Source: Candidatus Aminicenantota bacterium
Lineage (GTDB): Bacteria > Acidobacteriota > Aminicenantia > Aminicenantales > Saccharicenantaceae
DNA length: 64,000 nt
Direction of reading: 5' to 3'
NCBI GenBank assembly: GCA_014360005.1
Contig: JACIYI010000001.1
Span: 230,865-294,864, forward strand
In this document: positions 35,476 through 43,953 of the stretch, in pieces
How positions within the stretch are numbered: position 1 is the stretch's first letter
Layout of the letters: every line of letters starts with the position of its first letter
Made by a program: the position numbers and the translations under genes
The notes under the pieces: model-generated
Database searches by the model: none
Told to the model about the DNA's origin: nothing
What the model saw: the letters and a program-made list of their open reading frames with translations, nothing else

Positions 35476-35834
35476 AAAAAGCTATCTTACTCTGTGCCTG
35501 CAGTTTTGCCTGCCCCAGTATGAAAGACCTGAATTTTGCCGAGCTGGCTGAACGCATCAGGCTGGAGCTGCCACATGATTACATGCTGCTCCACCCCCGG
35601 CTGTGCGAGTCCAATGGTGAGGCCATGCTGGCCGACCTGGTGAAAAGTGACGGTGTCGTCTACCTGACCGCGGCCTGCAAGCCGGAAAAGCAGTATAAGC
35701 TGTTCCGTGACGGTTTCCAGAAAGCCGGAGTGGAAATGAACGAGCATAATTTCAAGCCGGTCTGGATTCAGTTCAAAAACACCGACCAGGCCTTTGAAGA
35801 AATCAAAAAAGCTCTGGAGGAACTGGAGAAATGA
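35472..35834 (+). CDS. HdrA N-terminal-domain-like small protein
   Basis: This 120-residue protein resembles the N-terminal cysteine domain of heterodisulfide reductase subunit HdrA: KAILLCACSFAC at the start, HPRLCESNGEAMLADLV, and VVYLTAACKPEKQYKLFRDG, comparable to VVVAACTPRTHEPLF. The flavin domain and ferredoxin parts of HdrA are missing, so it is a stand-alone module. The Cys residues (8, 10, 14, 45, 69 approximately) could bind an Fe-S cluster. It overlaps arsR by four bases and the ferredoxin gene by four bases. Role: probably electron transfer; partners beyond the operon are unknown. Confidence 0.6.
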   Translation: MKKAILLCACSFACPSMKDLNFAELAERIRLELPHDYMLLHPRLCESNGEAMLADLVKSDGVVYLTAACKPEKQYKLFRDGFQKAGVEMNEHNFKPVWIQFKNTDQAFEEIKKALEELEK

Positions 35835-36124
35835 GTGGTCGTTCTCATTACCTTGGTATCCCCAGGGAAAAGATTTCCTGGTATCCTGTTATCAACCCGG
35901 AACTGTGCACCAATTGTGGGGCCTGCCTTGAGTTCTGTGCCAACCAGGTTTTCTCCCCGGGCGAGAGCTCACCCCAAGTGGTCAACCCGATGAATTGTGT
36001 GGTCGGCTGCAGTGCCTGTGCCCGGGAATGTCCGGCTGAGGCTATCAGTTTTATGAGCCAGAAGGAACTGGTGGCCCTGCTGCAGAAATTGAGACAGGAA
36101 ATGGCTTCTGGCAAACAGGAATAA
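35831..36124 (+). CDS. Small ferredoxin-like protein with two 4Fe-4S motifs
   Basis: The 97-residue protein carries CTNCGACLEFC (about 26-36) and CVVGCSACARECP (about 57-69), the pattern of a 2[4Fe-4S] ferredoxin. The second motif has an extra residue between the first two cysteines. It begins with SHYLGIPREKISWYPVI. It should pass electrons, likely with the HdrA-like protein whose gene it overlaps by four bases. Confidence 0.85.
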   Translation: MSGRSHYLGIPREKISWYPVINPELCTNCGACLEFCANQVFSPGESSPQVVNPMNCVVGCSACARECPAEAISFMSQKELVALLQKLRQEMASGKQE

Positions 36125-36145
36125 ATAAATTTTCAGGATGTGGCC

Positions 36146-36490
36146 ATGAAAGTAAAAATTATTCTGGACGGAGAAATCAGGTCCTGCTGTTCTTCTTATC
36201 CACCAGAACTGGTGCGGGAAATCGTTGGGGGCTGGCTCCGGGATAAAGCCGAGCTGGAAGTTCTGGACAAGAATCAGGGAGACTGGCAGCCCGACTCCCT
36301 GGCCGCCCTGGCCGAACAGTATTTTGGCCAGTCTATCTATCCCCTGGTCTACCTGGATGAAAAGCTGGCCGTTATTGGCGACATTCCTGATACCGAGACC
36401 CTGCTGCAGATGATTGAAGGCCGGGTGGCCTTTGGGGTCAGCGAGCAGGATATCCAGGAAGAGGCCCGCCGCCACGGCCTGATTAAATAA
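36146..36490 (+). CDS. Small protein with vicinal Cys pair, thioredoxin-like
   Basis: The protein has about 114 residues. It begins with MKVKIILDGEIRSCCSSYPPELVREIV, and the vicinal CC could be a redox or metal site. Later YPLVYLDEKLAVIGDIPDTETLLQMI fits a thioredoxin-like fold, with a Pro-containing strand before beta 3. The family is not certain. The ATG at 36146 follows AGGA; an in-frame GTG at 36140 also exists. It lies 21 bases after the ferredoxin gene and is the last gene of the ArsR operon. Confidence 0.6.
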   Translation: MKVKIILDGEIRSCCSSYPPELVREIVGGWLRDKAELEVLDKNQGDWQPDSLAALAEQYFGQSIYPLVYLDEKLAVIGDIPDTETLLQMIEGRVAFGVSEQDIQEEARRHGLIK

Positions 36491-36597
36491 TCCGACTCCA
36501 TCCGGGCTGAATTTTATTCTCTTGGCCTTAAAAGTCGGTCGTGATTTTTTGTCCGAAAAACTTTTTGACCTTTAGGCCGCTAGAGTGCGATTTTTTT

Positions 36598-36617
36598 TGA
36601 CCACCACCCGGTGGTCA
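36598..36617. repeat. Inverted repeat in the gap before the RACo gene
   Basis: TGACCACC (36598-36605) and GGTGGTCA (36610-36617) form a perfect 8-base stem with loop ACCC. It is preceded by eight T residues but not followed by a T-run on either strand, so it is not a classic terminator. It may be an operator for the methyltransferase cluster. Confidence 0.5.
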
Positions 36618-36725
36618 TGATTATTACACCGACCAGCCCATCCCCTGCCCTTCTGTTTCCACCACCAATTAGATTATTTGCTGTTTAATTAAAGACCGCG
36701 ATTTATTACAATTATCTTCGGAATC

Positions 36726-38576
36726 GTGGTCAAACTTGCAAACCGGCTAGAAAATATGGCGGGAGTGGAGATTAGAGTCAGGGTCGGTCAAAGAACAATC
36801 TGCCTGCGGAGCCGCCGGAGGCAGCTCCTGTCCCGGGCCCTGCTGGAGGCCGGCCTGCCGCTTCGTCTTTACTGTCAGGGCCGGGGAGTCTGCGGCCAAT
36901 GCCTGGTCAGGGTGAGTCCCGGCCTTGAGCCGGAAGAAAGTCCGACCGAAAGAAAATTAAGGCTCGAGAGAAAACTGCCGGCCGGTTACCGGCTGGCCTG
37001 CCAGTTCCGGCTGACCCGGCCCGTAGAAGTCTGGCTACCGGAAAATCTTCTGGTCAGTGAAAAAATAAAGCCTTTTTCCCGGCCGGGGCTTAAAGAAGGC
37101 CAGAAGGCTCTTCCGGATTTTAATCCCCTCATAAAAAAATATAGATTCAATCTTCGAGAATTGAAAACAGGCCCTGGCCCTGGTCTTGCCGCTCATAAAA
37201 TCAAAGAAAAAATCTCAGCCCATCTGGGGCTGAAACAACTGGACATTACTCCTGCTGCTCTGAATAAGCTGTTGGAGCTGAGGCCTGGCTCTGGTTTGTT
37301 AACCGCAGTAGTTTACGATGAAAAATCAGTGCTGGACTTGGAGCCGGGTGATACTCTCTCCCGTATCTTCGGCCTGGCCATTGACCTGGGAACCACCACG
37401 ATTTCAGTCGAACTCCTGGACCTGGTCAGCAGCCAGGTTGTAGACTCGGCTGCCGCCGACAACCTGCAGGGGGCTTTTGGAGCCGACCTTATCACCAGGA
37501 CTGGTTTTGCCATAGCTAAACCAGACAACCTTCAGAAACTCAGGCAATCGGGCCTGAGCTCGGTAGAAAACCTGGTGGCGGCCCTGAGCCAGAAAGCCGG
37601 TATAAAGAGAAACTGGATTTATGCTGCCAGCCTGGCCGGCAACACGGTCATGAATCACCTGTTCCTGGGGCTGCCGGTAGAATCGCTGGGCCGGGCTCCC
37701 TTCCAGCCGGTGTTCATCTTCCATCCCCCGGTGACGGCGGCAGAGACCGGGCTTAGAATCAATCCCCGCGGCCTGGTCTACCTGAGCCCCAACCTGGGCA
37801 GTTTCGTCGGCGGGGATATTGCAGCTGGCCTGGTCTATACCGGCCTCATGGGACGGCCTGGCAACTGGCTTTACGTGGATCTTGGCACCAACGGCGAAAT
37901 CGTCCTGAAAAAAGGGAAAAAGCTGCTGGCTGCTTCCACCGCCGCCGGCCCGGCTTTTGAGGGTGGCGGAATTTCCTGTGGTCAGCGGGCAGTGGACGGG
38001 GCTATTGAGGAAGTTAAGTGGCGGGAAGACAGGTTTGTCTTCAGGGTGATAGGCGGGAGTGAGCCGACCGGTCTCTGCGGTTCGGCCCTGCTGGGGGTGC
38101 TGGCGGAGTCCTTGAAGAGTGGCCTGCTGGCTGAATCGGGCCGGATTTTGAAAGGTCGGGCTGAAATTCCGGTCAGCGGCCGCCTGGCCCTCACCCAGTT
38201 AGATATAAGAAAACTGCAACTGGCCATAGCCGCCATTAAAAGCGGCCTCAGGCTTATCCTGAAAACCGGCGGGCTGGACTGGACGGAGCTGGACGGACTG
38301 TTTCTGGCCGGAGTTTTCGGCAATTCGGTCGACCTGGCACAATGCCTGACCCTGGGTCTCCTACCTCCCCTGCCCCGCCGCCAGATCTTTTTTGCGGGCA
38401 ATGCTTCCCTGGCCGGGGCCCGGCTGTTGCTGCTGAGCCGCCAGGCCCGGCTCCAGGTGGAGAGATTACCCTCCCGGGTCGAACATCTGTCGCTGGCCGG
38501 GCGCCGGGATTTTCAGTCTGAATTCCTGAAAGCCCTGGCCCTCAGCCGCCGCTACTGGAGAGGAACCGATGCTTGA
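36726..38576 (+). CDS. Corrinoid activation protein (RACo-type ASKHA ATPase)
   Basis: Such proteins reduce Co(II) of inactivated corrinoid proteins back to Co(I) with ATP. The 616-residue protein has an N-terminal 2Fe-2S domain with CQGRGVCGQC and a fourth Cys in YRLACQF (about 50-100). The DUF4445-type ASKHA domain includes FGLAIDLGTTTISVELLD (phosphate 1), WLYVDLGTNGEIVL (phosphate 2) and a GxFGN-like motif in LAGVFGNSVDL. Start is uncertain: GTG at 36726 or ATG at 36756, neither with a strong ribosome site. It overlaps the next gene by eight bases. Confidence 0.88.
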   Translation: MVKLANRLENMAGVEIRVRVGQRTICLRSRRRQLLSRALLEAGLPLRLYCQGRGVCGQCLVRVSPGLEPEESPTERKLRLERKLPAGYRLACQFRLTRPVEVWLPENLLVSEKIKPFSRPGLKEGQKALPDFNPLIKKYRFNLRELKTGPGPGLAAHKIKEKISAHLGLKQLDITPAALNKLLELRPGSGLLTAVVYDEKSVLDLEPGDTLSRIFGLAIDLGTTTISVELLDLVSSQVVDSAAADNLQGAFGADLITRTGFAIAKPDNLQKLRQSGLSSVENLVAALSQKAGIKRNWIYAASLAGNTVMNHLFLGLPVESLGRAPFQPVFIFHPPVTAAETGLRINPRGLVYLSPNLGSFVGGDIAAGLVYTGLMGRPGNWLYVDLGTNGEIVLKKGKKLLAASTAAGPAFEGGGISCGQRAVDGAIEEVKWREDRFVFRVIGGSEPTGLCGSALLGVLAESLKSGLLAESGRILKGRAEIPVSGRLALTQLDIRKLQLAIAAIKSGLRLILKTGGLDWTELDGLFLAGVFGNSVDLAQCLTLGLLPPLPRRQIFFAGNASLAGARLLLLSRQARLQVERLPSRVEHLSLAGRRDFQSEFLKALALSRRYWRGTDA

Positions 38577-39504
38577 TTTGCAGAAATTAACAGAAGACCA
38601 GGTTCTGCTGCTCGATGGAGCCATGGGCACCGAACTCTTCCGGGCCGGGCTACCCCCGGGTCATTGCCCCGAGGCCTGGAACGAGGAAAAACCGGAAGCG
38701 GTGGCCGCCGTCCATCGGGCCTATCTGGCCGCCGGTTCCCGGGCGATTCTGACCAATTCTTTTGGCGGGAACCGGTTGAAATTAGCCAGTTACGGCCTGG
38801 AAAACCGGGCCTACGACCTTAATTTCCAGGCGGCCCGGATTGCCCGGAGCCTTTGCCCTGAAGGTTGTTATGTAGGCGGAAGTATCGGTCCTACCGGCAA
38901 GTTTCTGCAACCCGTGGGCGACCTGACTGAAGACCGATTGGAAGAAGCCTTCCGGCCGCAGGTTGAGGGGCTGGCCGCCGGCGGAGTGGATTTCCTGCTG
39001 ATAGAGACTCAGTATGACCTGAGAGAGGCGCTGGTGGCTTTGAGGGTGGCCCGGGAAAGTTGCTCGCTCCCGGTTCTTGTCACCATGACCTTCCAGCTCA
39101 CCCGCCGCGGCTATTTCACCATCATGGGCCTCAGTCCTGAAGCCTTCGTTAAAGCCATGGAAGAAGAGCAGGTAGTGGCCTGCGGGGCCAACTGCACCCT
39201 GAACTCAGAGCAGATGGTCGGGCTGATAAGAATAATGCGCAACCTGACCGGAAGGCCGCTCCTTGCCCAGGCTAACGCCGGACAGCCCCAGCTCGACCCA
39301 GACGGCTCAATTTTTTACAACCAGGGCCCCGAAGAATATGCCAGCTTTGTTCCGGAATTAATCAGGGCCGGGGCCAGGATTATCGGCGGTTGTTGCGGCA
39401 CTTCTCCGGCCTACATCAAAAAAATGGCTGAAATAATTTCGGCTTCAGCCGAGAATGTCTTGAAAGGAGAGGCGGATGAAACAGGAAACAAACGAACATC
39501 TTAA
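38569..39504 (+). CDS. Homocysteine S-methyltransferase-family protein
   Basis: This 311-residue protein is the homocysteine-binding barrel found at the N-terminus of MetH and in BHMT. It has LLLDGAMGTELFRAGL at the start and the zinc ligands in CGANCTLN and GGCCGTSPAYI (CC pair near residue 275). It is probably the acceptor module that takes the methyl group from the corrinoid protein to homocysteine. It overlaps the RACo gene by eight bases and the corrinoid protein gene by 29 bases, so the three are one unit. Confidence 0.88.
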   Translation: MLDLQKLTEDQVLLLDGAMGTELFRAGLPPGHCPEAWNEEKPEAVAAVHRAYLAAGSRAILTNSFGGNRLKLASYGLENRAYDLNFQAARIARSLCPEGCYVGGSIGPTGKFLQPVGDLTEDRLEEAFRPQVEGLAAGGVDFLLIETQYDLREALVALRVARESCSLPVLVTMTFQLTRRGYFTIMGLSPEAFVKAMEEEQVVACGANCTLNSEQMVGLIRIMRNLTGRPLLAQANAGQPQLDPDGSIFYNQGPEEYASFVPELIRAGARIIGGCCGTSPAYIKKMAEIISASAENVLKGEADETGNKRTS

Positions 39505-40138
39505 ACTTCTTAACCAGGCTATCGTTCAGGGCCGGGTGGAGGAAGCCGGGCCCCAGGCCGAAAAGGCTCTGGCTTCCGGGCTGCCGCCGCTAGAAATCAT
39601 AGAAAAAGCCTGCCTGCCGGCCATCGAGGAAGTCGGGCGGCTGTGGGAAGGCGGCGAATATTTTCTGCCGGAACTAATTGCCGGGGCCGAAGCCATGAAA
39701 GCAGCCATGGTCATCCTGCAGGCAGCCCTTAAGTCTGCGGGTCAGACTCTGCAGTCGACCGGGCGGGTGGTTATAGGCACGGTCGAGGGAGATATTCACG
39801 ATATCGGCAAGAACTTAGTGGCCTCGATGTTGAGGGCAGCCAGTTTTGAAGTGATTGACCTGGGAGCTGATGTCAAAATTGAGAAGTTTGTAGAAACGGC
39901 GGTTGAGGAGAAAGCCGACCTGATTGCCCTGTCGGCCCTGCTGACCACGACCATGCTCAACCAGAAAAAGGTTATAGAACTGCTGACCAGCCGCGGGCTC
40001 AGGGACCGGTTCAAGGTGATGGTGGGCGGGGCCCCGGTCACTGAAAAATATGCCCTGGAAATCGGGGCCGACGGCTACGGCGAAAGCGCGGTCCAGGCAG
40101 TGGCTGTCGCCCGCAGCCTGGTCCAGGCGAGGAGGTAA
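39476..40138 (+). CDS. B12-binding corrinoid protein
   Basis: The 220-residue protein has the helical cap domain (GLPPLEIIEKACLPAIEEVGRLWEGGEYFLPELI) and the B12-binding Rossmann domain with DIHDIGKNLV, the DxHxxG motif whose His ligates cobalt (about residue 105). VMVGGAPVTEKYALEIGADGYG is the end of the domain. It resembles MtbC/MttC-type proteins. It shuttles methyl between the MttB-like donor enzyme and an acceptor. Confidence 0.92.
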   Translation: MKQETNEHLKLLNQAIVQGRVEEAGPQAEKALASGLPPLEIIEKACLPAIEEVGRLWEGGEYFLPELIAGAEAMKAAMVILQAALKSAGQTLQSTGRVVIGTVEGDIHDIGKNLVASMLRAASFEVIDLGADVKIEKFVETAVEEKADLIALSALLTTTMLNQKKVIELLTSRGLRDRFKVMVGGAPVTEKYALEIGADGYGESAVQAVAVARSLVQARR

Positions 40139-40140
40139 TC

Positions 40141-41619
40141 ATGGCTGAAGCAATCAAGCCTCAGGTAAGATTTTTAACCCAGTCCGCCGTTGAACAGATT
40201 ATAGAGGAAGCCTTTGAACTCCTGGAAAAGGTTGGTCTGTTCGTGGAAAATGAGTCCGCCCTGGGACTGCTGGCCGGGGCCGGGGAGAAAATTGACCCGA
40301 AACACAGCCGGGTCTTTATATCGCGGAAGCTGGTGGAAAAATGCCTCAGGAGCTGCCCCCCTGAAATCAAGCTTTATGACTTCGAGGGCCAGCAGGAATA
40401 CCTGGTGGGAAGGGATGAAGTCCATTTTGACCCGGGCTCAGCTGCCATCAAACTCCTGGACCCGGAGAGGCTGGAGGAGCGTGAACCGCGGACAGACGAC
40501 CTGGTCCGGCTTTACCAGCTGGTGGAGACCCTGGAAAACCTGGATTTTCAAAGCACGGCTCTGGTCAGTGCCGATGTCCCGAAGGAAATGGCCGACATCT
40601 ACCGCCTCTACCTGGGTTTTCTTTTTAGCCGCAAGCCTTTTGTCACCGGCATCTTCCGGGTAGAAAGCCTGAAGCCCATGCTGGATTTGCTGGTAGCTAT
40701 CCGCGGAGATGAAAAATCCCTGGCTGAAAAACCCCTGGCCATTTTTGATGCCTGCCCTTCCCCGCCCCTTAAATGGAGCCGGCTGACAGCCGAGAGCCTG
40801 ATTCAGTGCAGCCGCCTGGGCCTGCCCTCAGAGCTCATTCCCATGGGCCTGACCGGGGCCACTTCCCCGGTCACCCTGGCCGGGACCCTGGTGCAGCAGG
40901 TGGCCGAGAGTTTCGGCGGGCTGGTCATCTGCCAGCTGGCCCGGCCGGGAGCTCCGGTCATCTTTGGCGGTTCACCGGCCAGCTTTGACATGAGGAAAGG
41001 GACTACACCTATGGGTGCGGTGGAAACCATGATGATTGACTGCGCCTTCGCCCAGATTGCCAAACATCTCAAGCTGCCCACCCATGCCTACATGGGCTTG
41101 AGCGATTCCAAGCTGGTGGATGCCCAGGCCGGACTGGAAACAGCTATGGGGGCCATCCTGGCTGGCCTGGCCGGAATCAATGTCATTTCCGGGGCCGGGA
41201 TGCTGGATTTTGAAAGCACCCAGAGCCTGGAGAAACTGGTCATCGACAACGATATCTGCGGCCAGGTATTAAGGCTGGTCCGGGGAGTGGCCCTGAGGGA
41301 AAAGCCTCTGGCCCTGCACCTGTTCCAGGAAATCGGGGACGATTTCAATTTCCTGGTGCTGCCCCATACCAGGAAATGGTACCGCCAGGAACATCATTTC
41401 TCCTCGATTCTCGACCGCGATGTCTATGATACCTGGGCGGCCCTGGGCCGGCTGGACATTTTCCAGAGAGCCGAAAAGGAAGTCAAGCGCAGGTTGAACC
41501 TTTACCAGAGACCGGAACTGTGCCGTAAAAAAGAGGCAGAACTCCAGGCCATCATGATGGCCTATGCCCGCTCCTGCGGCCTGGAAAAGCTGCCGGCAAT
41601 ACCTGGACTTCAAGCCTGA
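40141..41619 (+). CDS. Non-pyrrolysine MttB-family methyltransferase
   Basis: This 492-residue protein is full length for the trimethylamine methyltransferase superfamily and has no in-frame TAG, so it is not the pyrrolysine type. Recognisable stretches are FDPGSAAIKLLDPE, GATSPVTLAGTLVQQVAE, GAPVIFGGSPASFDMRKGT and GAGMLDFESTQSLEKLVIDNDICGQVLR. Known non-pyrrolysine members demethylate glycine betaine, carnitine or proline betaine. The substrate here cannot be decided from sequence. It follows the corrinoid protein by two bases and ends the four-gene cassette. Confidence 0.9.
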   Translation: MAEAIKPQVRFLTQSAVEQIIEEAFELLEKVGLFVENESALGLLAGAGEKIDPKHSRVFISRKLVEKCLRSCPPEIKLYDFEGQQEYLVGRDEVHFDPGSAAIKLLDPERLEEREPRTDDLVRLYQLVETLENLDFQSTALVSADVPKEMADIYRLYLGFLFSRKPFVTGIFRVESLKPMLDLLVAIRGDEKSLAEKPLAIFDACPSPPLKWSRLTAESLIQCSRLGLPSELIPMGLTGATSPVTLAGTLVQQVAESFGGLVICQLARPGAPVIFGGSPASFDMRKGTTPMGAVETMMIDCAFAQIAKHLKLPTHAYMGLSDSKLVDAQAGLETAMGAILAGLAGINVISGAGMLDFESTQSLEKLVIDNDICGQVLRLVRGVALREKPLALHLFQEIGDDFNFLVLPHTRKWYRQEHHFSSILDRDVYDTWAALGRLDIFQRAEKEVKRRLNLYQRPELCRKKEAELQAIMMAYARSCGLEKLPAIPGLQA

Positions 41620-41669
41620 GCTAAAGCGATTTTATTTCAGGTCGGCTTTTAAAATTTCCGGCCCTGGTT

Positions 41670-43073
41670 TCAATTAAGCGGGTATTCGTCCAGGTAATCC
41701 GGAACTTCCACCGGCCAGCCAGTTTCAGAGACAATCTCGTGGGCAAAATTATGGATGACCTCTTTTTCGCCGTGGACCAGGAAGATTGTCCGCGGTGGCT
41801 GGCTGAAGGACTTGAGCCATTTCCAGAGCTGAGCCCGGTCGGCATGGGCCGAAAAACCCTGGATCTGGTCGATGGTGGCTCTCACCTGATACATCTGGCC
41901 ATAAATCCTGACTGGAGATTGGCCTTCCAGTATCTGACGTCCGAGGGTTCCCCGGGCCTGGTAGCCGACGAACAGGATGGTCGATTCCTGACGGCTGATG
42001 TTGCTGACCAGGTGTTGCTTGATGCGCCCGCCGGTGCACATGCCAGAGCCGGCCATGATGATGGCTGAACCCCGGACCTTCTCTATCAGCCTCGATTCTT
42101 CAAAACTCTGGACCAGCTTTAAACCTGGAAATTCAAAGGGGTTTTCACCCGATGAAAACAGGGCCCGCGATTCTTCATCCAGGTATTTCAGGAAATGACC
42201 GAAGACGTTGGTGACGCTGACGGCCATGGGGCTGTCCAGGAAGACTGGCAGTTGCGGTATTTTTTTCAGCCTGACCAGGCGACTCAGATGAAACATCAGT
42301 TCCTGGGCCCGTTCTATGGCAAAAGTTGGGATGACCAGGTTGCCTCCCCGCGAAACAACCCGGTTGACGTTTTCGGCCAGCCGCTCTGCAACCTGTTCTG
42401 GATGGTCGTGCTCGCGGTCGCCGTAGGTGGATTCCAGCACCAGGTAATCGGCCTGGTTGAAGGTTTCCGGGTCCCGGATGAGCGGCTTGTTCCACTGGCC
42501 CAGGTCGCCGGAAAAAAGCAGCCGCCTGGATTCCTGGTTATCTTCCAGGCGGACTTCGACGATAGCTGAGCCCAGGATATGTCCGGCTTCGTTAAACGCC
42601 ACCTCCACCCCCGGCCCCAGCTTGACCAGGCGGTGGTAGTCAACGGGCTGAACCAGAGGCAGAACTTTTTCCACATCGGCCACGGTGTAAAGTGGAATTT
42701 CCGGATAGGGACCGCGGCGGCCCTCTTTTTCATGCCTTTTCTTTTTGATCTGAGCGTCTTCTTCCTGGATCTTGGCCGTGTCCAGCAGGACAATGGGCAG
42801 GAGTTCGGCTGAGGGTGGAGTGCAGAGTATCCGGCCGCGGAAGCCTTCCCGGGCCAGTTTGGGGATGAGCCCGCAATGGTCAAGATGGGCATGGGTCAGG
42901 AGAATATAATTGATTTTAGCCGGGGGAAAAGGAAAGGGCTCCCAGTTTCGGGCCTGAAATTCTCTTTCCTGGTATAATCCACAGTCAACCAGAAAATTCA
43001 GGCCGTTGGCCGTCAGCAAGAAGCAGGAACCGGTGACCTGGGAAGCGGCTCCAAGGAATTTCAGCTGAACCAT
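41670..43073 (-). CDS. Metallo-beta-lactamase/beta-CASP RNA-processing nuclease
   Basis: The 467-residue protein has the metallo-beta-lactamase motif THAHLDHCG (about 59-67), LVLESTYGDREHD (motif 4), and beta-CASP signatures IPTFAIERAQELMFHLSRL and GSGMCTGGRIKQHLV, then VRATIDQIQGFSAHADRAQL near the C-terminus. The family contains CPSF73-like RNA endonucleases and their bacterial relatives. Its RNA target is unknown. It starts directly at the end of the membrane-protein gene at 43074, so they may be co-transcribed. Confidence 0.9.
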   Translation of the reverse strand: MVQLKFLGAASQVTGSCFLLTANGLNFLVDCGLYQEREFQARNWEPFPFPPAKINYILLTHAHLDHCGLIPKLAREGFRGRILCTPPSAELLPIVLLDTAKIQEEDAQIKKKRHEKEGRRGPYPEIPLYTVADVEKVLPLVQPVDYHRLVKLGPGVEVAFNEAGHILGSAIVEVRLEDNQESRRLLFSGDLGQWNKPLIRDPETFNQADYLVLESTYGDREHDHPEQVAERLAENVNRVVSRGGNLVIPTFAIERAQELMFHLSRLVRLKKIPQLPVFLDSPMAVSVTNVFGHFLKYLDEESRALFSSGENPFEFPGLKLVQSFEESRLIEKVRGSAIIMAGSGMCTGGRIKQHLVSNISRQESTILFVGYQARGTLGRQILEGQSPVRIYGQMYQVRATIDQIQGFSAHADRAQLWKWLKSFSQPPRTIFLVHGEKEVIHNFAHEIVSETGWPVEVPDYLDEYPLN

Positions 43074-43937
43074 TTAATTTCCCTTTCTGGAAGTGTAGTA
43101 GCTGTACTCCACCCCGATGAAAACCTGTCGAGCCAGCAGCCGGAACAGGGCGTAAGCCTGCCCGAGAATAATTATCAGGATTAGACCGGTCGGGGTGCCG
43201 GTGGGAAGGATTCGGGCCAGCAGCAGCCAGAGCAGGGAAATCAAAGTCACCGCCACTCCTACCAGCAGGTACAGGCCCCAGAGCCCGAAAAAGTTAGAGC
43301 GGAGAAACCGGAGGGCTGAAGCATAAGCTGGAATTACCTTCCTGGATTCGGTCACCATGATTATTCTGACCAGGTCCAGCAGCAGCTTGAAAGCAGTCCA
43401 GAGGAGAATCAATAACAGCATCCGCAGGTTGGAAGCGATGAGGACCGGCCATTCGCTGACCGCCCGGTCCGACCACAGGTTGAGGGGCAGGGCCAGCAGC
43501 CTGAACAACAGGAACAGGAGTACCAGGAACGGCAGAAAAACCAGCAGCGATAGCAAGAATTTCCAGAAATAGCGGCAGCCGTCAGCCAGGAATTCCCTGA
43601 AGGTGACTACCGGGTCGGGACTGAGCATCCGGCCAAAAAGTCCAGCGCTGAAAAAAACAAAGAGCACCGTGCTTACCAGGATAAAAACCAGCAGAAAGCT
43701 AAGGTAAGGCGCGAGCAGGTTCTGATTGGCCAGGAAAACTTCCAGCAGGCTGAATTCCAGGGGCATCAGAGGATGGTCCGGTAAATAAAGGTGGCCTAGC
43801 TGCTGGCGGAGCAAGAAATTCACCGGGGCGATGGCCAGTAAGGCCAGGAGCAGCAGCATTAGCCACAGGTAAAAGGCCAGCCGGAACCGAAAAATGGCTC
43901 TGTTGAAACCGGGTTTCAGGCAGATGGTCAGGTTCAT
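43074..43937 (-). CDS. Multi-pass membrane protein of unknown function
   Basis: This 287-residue, very Leu-rich protein has about six membrane segments, for example LWLMLLLLALLAIAPVNFLL, SFLLVFILVSTVLFVFFSAG and LLVGVAVTLISLLWLLLARI. Short cytosolic loops carry Arg/Lys. I do not recognise a family. AAAGGAGA precedes the ATG. It lies between an M1 peptidase gene (16 bases away) and the beta-CASP nuclease gene. Confidence 0.75.
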   Translation of the reverse strand: MNLTICLKPGFNRAIFRFRLAFYLWLMLLLLALLAIAPVNFLLRQQLGHLYLPDHPLMPLEFSLLEVFLANQNLLAPYLSFLLVFILVSTVLFVFFSAGLFGRMLSPDPVVTFREFLADGCRYFWKFLLSLLVFLPFLVLLFLLFRLLALPLNLWSDRAVSEWPVLIASNLRMLLLILLWTAFKLLLDLVRIIMVTESRKVIPAYASALRFLRSNFFGLWGLYLLVGVAVTLISLLWLLLARILPTGTPTGLILIIILGQAYALFRLLARQVFIGVEYSYYTSRKGN

Positions 43938-43953
43938 GGTTGTCTCCTTTCAC

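Noticed and set aside
40141..41619. Pyrrolysine-containing trimethylamine methyltransferase
   Set aside because: The frame is full length with no internal TAG, so it belongs to the non-pyrrolysine part of the family.
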